Positions 1 to 5,386 of a stretch of DNA of 5,386 bases are shown here, piece by piece (the stretch's first letter is position 1; every line of letters begins with the position of its first letter). Below the pieces are notes generated by a model. The model searched no databases, was not told the DNA's origin, and saw only the letters and a list, made by a program, of their open reading frames with translations. A program made the translations under genes and the position numbers. Source of the stretch: Acidobacteria bacterium 37-71-11 (lineage in GTDB: Bacteria > Acidobacteriota > Thermoanaerobaculia > Thermoanaerobaculales > Thermoanaerobaculaceae); the NCBI GenBank assembly GCA_002279285.1, contig NCBR01000256.1, positions 1-5,386 of the forward strand. The letters run 5' to 3'.

Positions 1-1193
1 CGCAGCCCGTCGAGGCAGCGCGCCACCAGCACGTCGCACGCGTTCGCCAGCAGCCGCGCCATCGTGTCGAGGTTCCAGGCGAGCAGCGGGTTGGCGTGCG
101 AGAGGTCGAGCTGGTGCAGCGCCGCGCTGGCGCGGCACGCCGCGGCGAGTCCCTCCACTTCGAGCGCCACCTGCGCCACCGCCTCCGGGATTACGGGGTT
201 CACCTTCCCGGGCATGATCGAGGAGCCCGGCTGCACCACCGGCAGGAGCAGCTCGCCGAGCCCGCCGAACGGACCCGAGGCGCGCAGGCGGATGTCGTTG
301 GCAACCGGAAGGAGAACGCGGCCGAGGCCCGCGAGGGCGTCCGCGAATGCGATCGGAGCGTCCTGGGCGGCGATCCCCGCCGCCGGGTTCTCCTCGAGCG
401 TCAGGGCGAGCCCGGTCGCCTGCGAGAGCAGCTCGACGGCGCGCGCGACGACTGCGGGATCCGCGTTGATCCCCGTCCCCACCGCGGTGCCGCCGAGAGG
501 GAGCCGCAGCAGGTGGCCGGCGCTCTCGTCGCCCCGGTCGCAGGCCTCCAGCAGCCGATCGGCCCACGCGCCGAAGACGCGCCCGTACGTCGTCGGCACC
601 GCGTCCATGAAGTGGGTTCGCCCCAGCGTCACGGTCGCGCGGTGCTCGACGGCCAGGCGCCGCAGCGCGGAGGCCACGCCGGCGACCGCCGGCCGCACGC
701 GGTCGCGCCAGCCGAGGGCGGCGGCGATCCGCAGCGCCGCCGGCACCGCGTCGTTGGAGGACTGCCCGAGGTTGACGTGGTCGTTGGGGTGGACCGGGCG
801 GTGGGCCGCGGGATCGCCGCCGAGGGCGAGGTTGGCCAGGTGCGCGACCACCTCGTTCATGTTCATGTTGGTCGAGGTCCCCGACCCGGTCTGGAACACG
901 TCGATCGGGAACTGCTCGAGGTGCGCGCCGCCCGCGACCTCATCCGCGGCGGCAGCGACCGCCTCGGCGATCTCGTGGGGAAGCAGCCCCCGTGCTCCGT
1001 TCGCGCGGGCGAACGCCGCCTTGATCCGCGCGAGCGCGACGAGAAAGCCGGCCGGCAGCGGCCAGCCGCTCAGCGGGAAGTTCGCCGCCGCCCGCGCGGT
1101 CTGCGCCCCGTACAGCGCCTCCGCCGGGACCTCCATCGCCCCGAGGGTGTCGTGCTCGATCCGCACCTTGCCGCGCGCAGGCTCTCCGGTCAT
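1..1193 (-). CDS. fumC: Class II fumarate hydratase, 3' end cut off by the window
   Basis: Catalyses reversible hydration of fumarate to L-malate in the TCA cycle; cytoplasmic, and homotetrameric in characterised members. The ATG at 1193-1191 is preceded by GGGAGG five bases upstream, and the product opens with the family's usual N-terminus (RIEHDTLGAMEVPAEALYGA from residue 11). All superfamily signatures are readable: TGSGTSTNMNMNE (T102-E114), HPNDHVN (from H135), QSSND (S145, S146, N147), GRTHFMDAVP (H194) and the signature loop GSSIMPGKVNP (K330, N332). These correspond to catalytic-site residues of E. coli FumC with a constant offset of six. The motif set fits fumarase better than aspartase or argininosuccinate lyase. 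Visible length is 397 residues of an expected 460 or so; no stop is reached before the edge. One oddity: the block normally reading FELNVY-x-P is LDLSHANP (362-369). The gene diverges from the zinc-ribbon gene; no convincing promoter of its own was found. Confidence 0.95.
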   Translation of the reverse strand, partial: MTGEPARGKVRIEHDTLGAMEVPAEALYGAQTARAAANFPLSGWPLPAGFLVALARIKAAFARANGARGLLPHEIAEAVAAAADEVAGGAHLEQFPIDVFQTGSGTSTNMNMNEVVAHLANLALGGDPAAHRPVHPNDHVNLGQSSNDAVPAALRIAAALGWRDRVRPAVAGVASALRRLAVEHRATVTLGRTHFMDAVPTTYGRVFGAWADRLLEACDRGDESAGHLLRLPLGGTAVGTGINADPAVVARAVELLSQATGLALTLEENPAAGIAAQDAPIAFADALAGLGRVLLPVANDIRLRASGPFGGLGELLLPVVQPGSSIMPGKVNPVIPEAVAQVALEVEGLAAACRASAALHQLDLSHANPLLAWNLDTMARLLANACDVLVARCLDGL

Positions 1194-1261
1194 CGCCGCC
1201 TCCCGTTTCGAAAACCAAACCCATTGTCCCCCGCTTCCGCACGAACGAACCCGCGCTCAGC

Positions 1262-1290
1262 TTGACACTCTTGCGGCTGCTTGTTAGGTT
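1262..1290 (+). promoter_or_regulatory. Sigma-70-type promoter for the zinc-ribbon/unknown gene pair
   Basis: A perfect -35 box TTGACA lies at 1262-1267. It is followed after 17 bases by TAGGTT at 1285-1290, which keeps the T, A and final T of the -10 consensus. The predicted start of transcription is near 1297, leaving a leader of about 20 bases before the ATG at 1318. The strand, spacing and position directly before the gene all agree. The identification is from sequence match only. Confidence 0.7.
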
Positions 1291-1305
1291 CGCGCCGAAA
1301 CTGGC

Positions 1306-1311
1306 AGGGGG
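1306..1311 (+). promoter_or_regulatory. Ribosome binding site of the zinc-ribbon gene
   Basis: AGGGGG lies six bases before the ATG at 1318. This spacing favours the ATG over the TTG codon immediately before it (1315), which would leave only three bases. Confidence 0.6.
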
Positions 1312-1317
1312 CGTTTG

Positions 1318-1950
1318 ATGGCACACATCGAGTTCACCGACAACTACCAGGACCTCTCCACCGACACCGGCTTCCAGTTCAAGTTCTTCTGCAAGTCGTG
1401 CGGCAACGGCTACATGTCGAGCTGGCAAGCGAACAAAGCCGGGATCGCCGGCGACGTCGTGCGGGCGGCGGGGAACATCTTCGGGGGGATCTTCGGCCGT
1501 GCCTCGTCCGGCAGCTACGAGATCCAGAAAGCGGTCGGCGGGCCGGAGCACGACCGCGCCCTCGAGGCGGCGGTCGCCGAGATCAAGCCGCTCTTCCTCC
1601 AGTGCAAACGGTGCGGGACGTGGGTGTGCCGCGACATCTGCTGGAACGCCGAGCGCGCGCTGTGCAAGAGCTGCGCCCCGATCCTGCAGCGCGAGCTGGC
1701 CGCCAGGCAGGCCGCGATCACGGTCGAGCAGGCCGAGGAGAAGCTGCGCCAGCAGGACCTCACCGCCGGCGTGAACCTGACCGCGGAGGCGACGGTGCTG
1801 TGCCCGGCGTGCGGCAAGGAAACCTCCCCGGGGAAGTTCTGCAGCGAGTGCGGCGCGCCGCTCAAGCCCAAGACCGAGTGCCCGACGTGCGGCGCCAAGG
1901 TCGGCCCCGGCGCCAAGTTCTGCCCCGAGTGCGGGGGCAAGCTCGCCTGA
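1318..1950 (+). CDS. Multi-zinc-ribbon protein with 16 cysteines
   Basis: A predicted soluble 210-residue protein of unknown specific role. Cysteines fall only in pairs: 25/28, 96/99, 104/108, 116/119, 162/165, 175/178, 188/191 and 202/205. This is enough for four tetra-cysteine zinc sites. The last two form a typical double zinc ribbon: LCPACGKETSPGKFCSECG (161-179), then CPTCGAKVGPGAKFCPECG (188-206). The first half differs. CKSC (25-28) is separated from CKRC (96-99) by about 67 residues that include a Gly-rich hydrophobic stretch (42-60), and a compact C-x3-C/C-x2-C site follows (104-119). A charged, probably helical segment rich in Glu, Gln and Arg (122-147) links the halves. No signal peptide or clear membrane helix is visible. 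Such ribbons usually serve as protein- or nucleic-acid-binding modules, so function cannot be read from them. Its stop overlaps the start of the next gene (TGATG), implying translational coupling. Confidence 0.85.
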   Translation: MAHIEFTDNYQDLSTDTGFQFKFFCKSCGNGYMSSWQANKAGIAGDVVRAAGNIFGGIFGRASSGSYEIQKAVGGPEHDRALEAAVAEIKPLFLQCKRCGTWVCRDICWNAERALCKSCAPILQRELAARQAAITVEQAEEKLRQQDLTAGVNLTAEATVLCPACGKETSPGKFCSECGAPLKPKTECPTCGAKVGPGAKFCPECGGKLA

Positions 1951-2991
1951 TGCCGGGCACGTGCTGGCTCGTTCGCGCCGGCTTCTCGGGGCGATGCGCC
2001 TGGGCGCTCGACGACGAGGCAGGCGCTGCGCCTGGCCGGGTCCGGCGACGGCGCACCGTTTGCGGGTGCGGTCACGGCTGGGGGCGCCACGTTCCCCTTC
2101 CGCGCCCTGCTGTTCGACGATGTGCTGGTGTTCGCGACGCCGGGCCGCGATGTGCAGCCGCTGTTCCTGGCGCTCCTCGCGGACGTCGCGCACGACCGGC
2201 CCGCCTACCGGGTCACGGCGACCGGGTGGGACGGCGCCGCCACCGTCTTCTCGAAGCTGGCCGGCCAGACCGACGCGTTCGCCGCAGCGCTGGCGGATCG
2301 CCGGGCGGGCCTCGCCGCCGAGGCGGCCGCGGCGCTTGCTTCGCACCTGCCGGCGCTCCCGCTCGGAGGACGCGCCGCCCTCAGCGCGGCCTGGCCGCCG
2401 GGCCGAATGATGGAACTCTCCGAGCTGGAGCGCGTGGCCCCCGGGTTCACGAGAGCGCTGGCCTCGAGCTGGCTCGCGATGCTCCCCCGCAAGGCGCAAG
2501 GAGAGACGCTGCTTGCCTGGGCAACGGCCGGCAAGGTGTTTCTCGGCTATTCACGCTCCGCCGCCGACCAGGTTCCGGCCCAGGCGCCCGCCGAGGACGC
2601 GCCCGAGGCACCTCCGGCGAGTTCGGACGAGGCGGAAGGCGCCGAGGCGAGCGGGCCCGGCGATCCCACGGCGCCGCTCTGGTTGCTCGCCGGCCGCGAC
2701 GACGGCTGGCTCCTCGAGTGCCTGTCCCTCGCCGACCACGCCACCTACCGCTTTGCCGCTGGGGAGCAGGTCCCCGGCCTGGTGAGCCAGCTCCTGTGCG
2801 CACCGCAGTTCTCCCGGACGGCGCTCTACCAGCCGCTCGAGGAACTGGTCGGGGACCAGGCCGAGTTCGCCCCGGCCGCACGCGACCTGCCGTTCCTCGG
2901 GGCCCTGCGCGCCCGTTTCGCCGGCCGCATGATCCACACGAGCGTCGCCGCGTGGAAGCGGGCGCTCGACTCGCCGTTCCCTCGGGCCTAG
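1950..2991 (+). CDS. Unrecognised protein, broken by an apparent frameshift near 2018
   Basis: I do not recognise the family. The natural start is ATG 1950-1952, overlapping the zinc-ribbon stop as TGATG. It opens MPGTCWLVRAGFSGRC and continues sensibly to about ALDDE, then turns into Arg-rich nonsense with poor codon use. From about 2020 the next frame takes over with good GC3 and protein-like sequence (QALRLAGSGDG, then FRALLFDDVLVFATPG) and runs to TAG 2989-2991. Dropping one G of the GG at 2018-2019 gives a continuous 346-residue product. In that numbering, residues 1-203 form an Ala/Leu-rich, mostly helical domain. Residues 204-242 are a low-complexity Ala/Pro/Glu linker. Residues 243-346 form a second domain starting PLWLLAGRDDGWLLECLS and ending with an RFAGRMIHTSVAAWKRAL segment. 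No signal peptide, membrane helix or catalytic motif is evident. It is either a sequencing error, a recent pseudogene, or a gene that really starts at GTG 2122 (289 residues). Confidence 0.7.
2010..2025 (+). other. Apparent frameshift site
   Basis: In the bases GACGACGAGGCAGGCG the frame opened by ATG 1950 reads D-D-E-A-G, while the downstream coding frame reads T-T-R-Q-A. Removing one G of the pair at 2018-2019 joins D-D-E to Q-A-L-R-L. Upstream of this point the first frame has G or C at most third positions; downstream the other frame does. There is no homopolymer run, stop-codon pause or other recognised programmed-frameshift signal. Confidence 0.6.
2988..2991. other. Convergent genes sharing a CTAG stop palindrome
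   Basis: The tetramer CTAG supplies TAG to both strands. Bases 2989-2991 end the plus-strand unknown gene, and 2990-2988 end terC. The coding regions therefore overlap by three to four bases. Any transcription terminator must lie inside the opposing gene. Confidence 0.85.
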
Positions 2992-3914
2992 CTCCGCGCC
3001 GCCCGCCCCTTGCCTTCCGGCAGCAGGAGCGACGCCGCGGTGGCGGCGGCGAGGATCACGGCGATCACGCCCAGCGACAGCTCGGTGGGAACGGCGACGA
3101 CCTCGGAGAGGAGCATCTTGACGCCCACCAGCCCCAGGATCACGGCGAGCGCCGGGCGCAGGTAGCGCAACGACCGCAGGGCGCCGGCCAGGGCGAAGTA
3201 GAGCGCGCGCAGGCCCAGGACGGCGAAGACGTTCGAGGTGTACACGACGAACGAGTCCCGCGAGATCGCGAGCACGGCCGGCACCGAGTCCACCGCGAAC
3301 ATCACGTCCGTGCTCTCGATCGCGAGCAGGACCAGCAGGAGCGGCGTGAACCGCCATCCGCGCCCGGTCCGCACCACGAACTTGTCGCCGTGGAAGCTCT
3401 TCACCATCGGCAGCATGCGGCTCGCGAAGCGCACGACCAGGTTCTTCTCCGGGTGGACCTCCTCGCCGCCGGACAAGCCGAGCTTCGCGGCCGTGGCGAT
3501 CAGGATCACGCCGAGGACGTACACCACCCACTCGAAGCGGGCGATCAGCGCGACGCCCGCGAAGATGAACGCCCCGCGGGTGACGATCACCCCGAGGATC
3601 CCCCAGAACAGCACCCTGTGATGGTGCTCCGGCGCGACCGAGAAGTAGGCGAAGAGCGCCACGAACACGAACAGGTTGTCCACCGAGAGCGACTGCTCGA
3701 TCAGGTAGGCGGTGAGGTAGGTGAGCGCCGCGTCGTGGCCGCGCGCCACGCCGACGACCAGGGAGAACGCCAGACCCAGGCCGATCCAGAACCCGCTCCA
3801 GGCCAGCGCCCGCCGCGTTCCCTCGCGGCCGGACCGGCGGTGGAACACGAACAGGTCGAGCCCGAGCAGGAGGGCCACGACCCCGCCGAACGCAACCCAC
3901 CACCAGTCGCTCAC
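2988..3914 (-). CDS. terC: TerC/Alx-family integral membrane metal transporter
   Basis: A 308-residue polytopic inner-membrane protein of the TerC family, whose characterised members (E. coli Alx, the B. subtilis TerC proteins) handle Mn2+ efflux or supply manganese to exported enzymes. Both family signatures are intact: EQSLSVDNLFVF (73-84, acidic E73 and D79) and ESTDVMFAVDSVPA (200-213, acidic E200, D203, D209). About nine hydrophobic segments can be seen (roughly 6-24, 39-57, 64-90, 101-123, 128-146, 189-215, 222-244, 253-270, 279-298). A long polar loop (148-188) follows the fifth. The length is normal for the Alx-like branch. The only in-frame start near the conserved N-terminus is GTG 3914-3912, with a weak GGAA eight bases upstream; there is no in-frame ATG. 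The name terC is a family label and tellurite resistance is not implied: no other ter genes are present. The stop overlaps that of the convergent gene. Confidence 0.92.
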   Translation of the reverse strand: MSDWWWVAFGGVVALLLGLDLFVFHRRSGREGTRRALAWSGFWIGLGLAFSLVVGVARGHDAALTYLTAYLIEQSLSVDNLFVFVALFAYFSVAPEHHHRVLFWGILGVIVTRGAFIFAGVALIARFEWVVYVLGVILIATAAKLGLSGGEEVHPEKNLVVRFASRMLPMVKSFHGDKFVVRTGRGWRFTPLLLVLLAIESTDVMFAVDSVPAVLAISRDSFVVYTSNVFAVLGLRALYFALAGALRSLRYLRPALAVILGLVGVKMLLSEVVAVPTELSLGVIAVILAAATAASLLLPEGKGRAARS

Positions 3915-3937
3915 GCTTCGATTTCCATGAGCGGCAT
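3911..3937 (-). promoter_or_regulatory. Possible leader mini-ORF overlapping the terC start
   Basis: Just before terC, an out-of-frame ATG at 3937-3935 opens an eight-codon reading frame, MPLMEIEA. A second in-frame ATG lies at 3928-3926. Its TGA (3913-3911) overlaps the terC GTG as GTGA, the usual geometry for stop-start translational coupling. Neither ATG has a clear Shine-Dalgarno sequence. Such a short frame could occur by chance, so it is offered only as a candidate regulatory element that might explain expression from a weak GTG start. Confidence 0.25.
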
Positions 3938-3941
3938 CGTA
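3936..3941 (-). promoter_or_regulatory. Candidate -10 box (TACGAT) for terC
   Basis: TACGAT matches four of six -10 consensus positions (T, A, A and T), including the key TA and final T. It lies 21 bases before the terC GTG. The -35 region at 17-base spacing is poor (TTTCTG). If used, transcription would start close to the ATG at 3928, giving an almost leaderless message. Evidence is limited to this one hexamer. Confidence 0.3.
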
Positions 3942-3958
3942 GCAGCCGGCCGCGCCCG

Positions 3959-3980
3959 CAGAAAGGCCCGTCAGTGGGCC
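3959..3980 (-). terminator. Small hairpin followed by TTTCT at the peptidase stop codon
   Basis: Read on the minus strand, GGCCC (3980-3976) and GGGCC (3969-3965) can pair across the six-base loop ACTGAC, which contains the TGA stop of the peptidase gene. TTTCTG follows. The five-pair all-GC stem and short T tract make a weak intrinsic terminator at best, so read-through into terC is likely. With the downstream TACGAT box it hints that terC can be a separate unit. Confidence 0.35.
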
Positions 3981-5386
3981 GGGGCGAAGAACACCGCGTT
4001 GGCGAGGATCAGCATCGTGGCGTGCGAAAGCCCGCGCGAGACGGGGTCCTCCGCGAACGCCACGACCCGGCCGCGCTTGCGCGCTTCCACCATGAGGTAC
4101 GCCTTGCGGGGGAGCTGCTCGCGCGAGGCGGGGAGCATGAACCCGGCCTGCACGAGATCGTCGGGCCCGGCGTAGACCCCGACGTTGCTGCCGCGGTCGA
4201 GCCTGAGCGGCGTGAACACCCTCCTCGAGTCGACCAGCACGTCCACCTGGCCGTCGGGAAAGCCAGCCGCGAGGAGGTTCTCGGGGTCGAGGTCCACCCG
4301 GAGGATGGCGCCCGGGACCAGCGGCGGCTCCTCCTCCGCGGGCTTGACCGCGCTGTCGTAGTTGAACGCCCGGTCACCGGTCGCGGAGGCGTCCTCGTCC
4401 TTGCCGGGCTTTCCCTTCTCCAGCGGGGCCTCGGCGCCGAGGCGCTTCTCGAGCTTGGAAGCGAGCAGGCCGACCTTCTCGCCGGTCAAGAACGCCGCCC
4501 CGCCGCCGACCGCCACGACCGTCCCGCCCTCGTCGACCCACGCCGCCAGCCGCTTGACGCCCTCCTCGCCGAGCACGCCCGCGTACGACCCGCCCCGTTC
4601 CCAGGAATCGGGGAGCACGATGACGTCGAAGTGAGAGAGGTCGGCGTGCGCCAGGGTCGAGGTCCGCACCGCGCTCACCGGGTAGCCGAACGCGCGCTCG
4701 AACGCCCAGCGCAGGCCGCCGGCGGAGAGCGCCGAGGTCGGGACGTCCCACGCGACCGCCACGCGCGGCGCCTTGAGCGGGAAGACGTTGGTCGAGCCGA
4801 GGTCGATGCCGGCCTCCGCATAGCCGGTCTCGGCGCCGACGAAGTCCGCCCCCGTGTTGCGGGCGATCTCCTCGAGCCGCCGGCGCAAACCGGGCTCGTT
4901 CCCGGCGCGGCGCACCACCACGGTGCCCGGTGCGAACTCGCGCCCCTCGACGGTGAACGCCTTGGCGGCCACCGCCGCCTTCACTCCCTGACGAAACAAC
5001 TGCGCGAGCGCCCGGACCGACGCTTCGTCGGTCCATGGGAGCAGGAACGCCACCCGGCCCTCGCCGGTTACGGTGCCCGGCCGCCGGTCGCCCGCCTTCA
5101 CCGCTTCGAGCCCGACACCCTGTGGGACGGCCGGCAGCGTCCTCGCCGGCACGTTCCACAACAGCGGCAACGACCACGCCGTGATGTCATAGATCTCGTC
5201 GCGCAGGCGCTTGGCGTCGCGGCGCGCTTGTTCCCTCTCGAACGCCTTGCCCATCGAGGCGCCGCGGTCCAGCAGGATGCGCGCCAGCCGGCCGAGCGGC
5301 TGGGCGAGCGGTACGAGGACGCTCCCCGTCGGCACGTCAGCCTTGCCTGAGGTCACGCGGAACGCCTCGATCCCCTGCCGGGCGAG
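3971..5386 (-). CDS. M14-family carboxypeptidase-like protein, C-terminal part only
   Basis: The visible 471 codons match the C-terminal half of the large (roughly 800-950 residue) secreted M14 zinc carboxypeptidases that carry a class I amidotransferase-like domain. The frame is open to the window edge (first residues LARQGIEAFRVTSGK), so the GTG at 5356 is internal, not the start. In visible numbering, VPTGSVLVPLAQPLGRLARI (18-37) and EIYDITAWSLPLLWNVP (64-80) are landmarks I recognise from this group. The amidotransferase-like fold follows: PRVAVAWD (207-214), FDVIVLPD (253-260) and LAAWVDEGGTVVAVGGGAAF (280-299). A charged Lys/Glu/Asp-rich insertion spans about 312-355. The end GRVVAFAEDPVSRGLSHATM (439-458), then ANAVFFAP, corresponds to the conserved closing block. 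The zinc-binding and catalytic residues of the peptidase domain and any signal peptide would lie off the right edge, so activity cannot be judged. TGA 3973-3971 is followed 56 bases later by terC on the same strand. Confidence 0.8.
   Translation of the reverse strand, partial: LARQGIEAFRVTSGKADVPTGSVLVPLAQPLGRLARILLDRGASMGKAFEREQARRDAKRLRDEIYDITAWSLPLLWNVPARTLPAVPQGVGLEAVKAGDRRPGTVTGEGRVAFLLPWTDEASVRALAQLFRQGVKAAVAAKAFTVEGREFAPGTVVVRRAGNEPGLRRRLEEIARNTGADFVGAETGYAEAGIDLGSTNVFPLKAPRVAVAWDVPTSALSAGGLRWAFERAFGYPVSAVRTSTLAHADLSHFDVIVLPDSWERGGSYAGVLGEEGVKRLAAWVDEGGTVVAVGGGAAFLTGEKVGLLASKLEKRLGAEAPLEKGKPGKDEDASATGDRAFNYDSAVKPAEEEPPLVPGAILRVDLDPENLLAAGFPDGQVDVLVDSRRVFTPLRLDRGSNVGVYAGPDDLVQAGFMLPASREQLPRKAYLMVEARKRGRVVAFAEDPVSRGLSHATMLILANAVFFAPAH

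Larger units (their letters stand above)
1194..1317. other. Divergent intergenic region
   Basis: This 124-base region separates fumC from the zinc-ribbon gene and is slightly richer in A/T than the flanking genes. It holds the plus-strand promoter at 1262-1290. For fumC only a GACAAT hexamer about 40 bases before its ATG resembles a -10 box, without a matching -35. No riboswitch-like or strong dyad structure was seen beyond a short TTCGAA palindrome at 1206-1211. Confidence 0.6.

Noticed and set aside
64..1287. Two long plus-strand open frames opposite fumC
   Set aside because: The minus strand carries all fumarase signature motifs. The plus-strand frames are Ser/Ala/Arg-rich shadows.
1315..1317. 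TTG as start of the zinc-ribbon protein
   Set aside because: The ATG directly after it has better spacing from AGGGGG and is the stronger start codon.
2010..2025. Programmed ribosomal frameshift
   Set aside because: No slippery heptamer, rare-codon or stop-codon pause, or clear downstream structure was found, and the two parts do not resemble a known frameshifted gene. An indel or sequencing error is simpler.
940..3903. Long minus-strand open frames (940-2499 and 2551-3903)
   Set aside because: They are composed of Arg/Gly/Ala/Pro-rich sequence with no domain-like motif and lie over real genes in other frames.
2988..3914. Tellurite-resistance (ter) operon
   Set aside because: Only a TerC-family membrane protein is present. 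No TerD/E/Z-type, TerB or TerA gene is visible, and lone TerC homologues are better explained as metal transporters.
1281..4175. A 964-codon open frame on the plus strand spanning several genes
   Set aside because: It crosses the zinc-ribbon gene, the unknown gene and terC in a non-coding frame and reads as Arg/Pro/Ala/Gly-rich low-complexity sequence, as expected for stop-poor GC-rich DNA. Only its short piece from 1950 to about 2018 looks truly coding.
3974..5350. Long plus-strand open frame opposite the peptidase gene
   Set aside because: It is antisense to a gene with recognisable conserved blocks and has His/Arg/Gly-rich composition with no motif; an antisense shadow.
1..5386. Phage phiX174, suggested by the identical length of 5386 bases
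   Set aside because: The content is GC-rich chromosomal DNA with fumarase, TerC and peptidase genes. The length match is coincidental.

Overview
The window is very GC-rich chromosomal DNA, with strong G/C preference at third codon positions in every real gene. The gene content is that of a free-living bacterium. The M14 carboxypeptidase with a C-terminal amidotransferase-like domain is a type I associate with Acidobacteriota, Gemmatimonadota and Bacteroidota. Together with the base composition this makes an acidobacterial or similar soil/sediment lineage plausible. That is inference, and no marker gene here settles the phylum. There are no RNA genes, insertion sequences, CRISPR arrays or phage genes. 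Coding density is high: the longest gap without a gene is about 124 bases.

Layout. On the minus strand at the left edge is a class II fumarase (fumC), cut by the window after 397 codons. A short divergent intergenic region (1194-1317) separates it from a plus-strand pair and carries a clear TTGACA promoter for that pair. The first gene of the pair encodes a 210-residue protein with 16 cysteines in eight paired motifs (four predicted zinc sites). The second begins at an ATG that overlaps the first gene's stop (TGATG) and encodes an unrecognised protein of about 346 residues. As written, the second gene is broken by an apparent one-base insertion near 2018: its start lies in one frame and the rest in another. 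The pair ends at 2991, where its TAG stop shares a CTAG palindrome with the stop of the convergent terC gene on the minus strand. Upstream of terC on the same strand, 56 bases away, is the C-terminal 471 residues of an M14-family carboxypeptidase-like protein that runs off the right edge.

How the genes fit together. fumC is housekeeping (TCA cycle). The zinc-ribbon gene and the unknown gene look like a translationally coupled two-gene operon of unknown function. This is the least explained part of the window. TerC-family proteins are membrane metal (Mn2+) transporters, and M14 peptidases are normally secreted zinc enzymes. The two may share a transcript, but a small hairpin at the peptidase stop and a TACGAT box in the gap suggest terC can also be expressed separately. 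I see no convincing new defence or mobile system. The observations most worth a second look are the frameshift, the zinc-ribbon pair, the altered C-terminal motif of the fumarase, and the unusual start region of terC.
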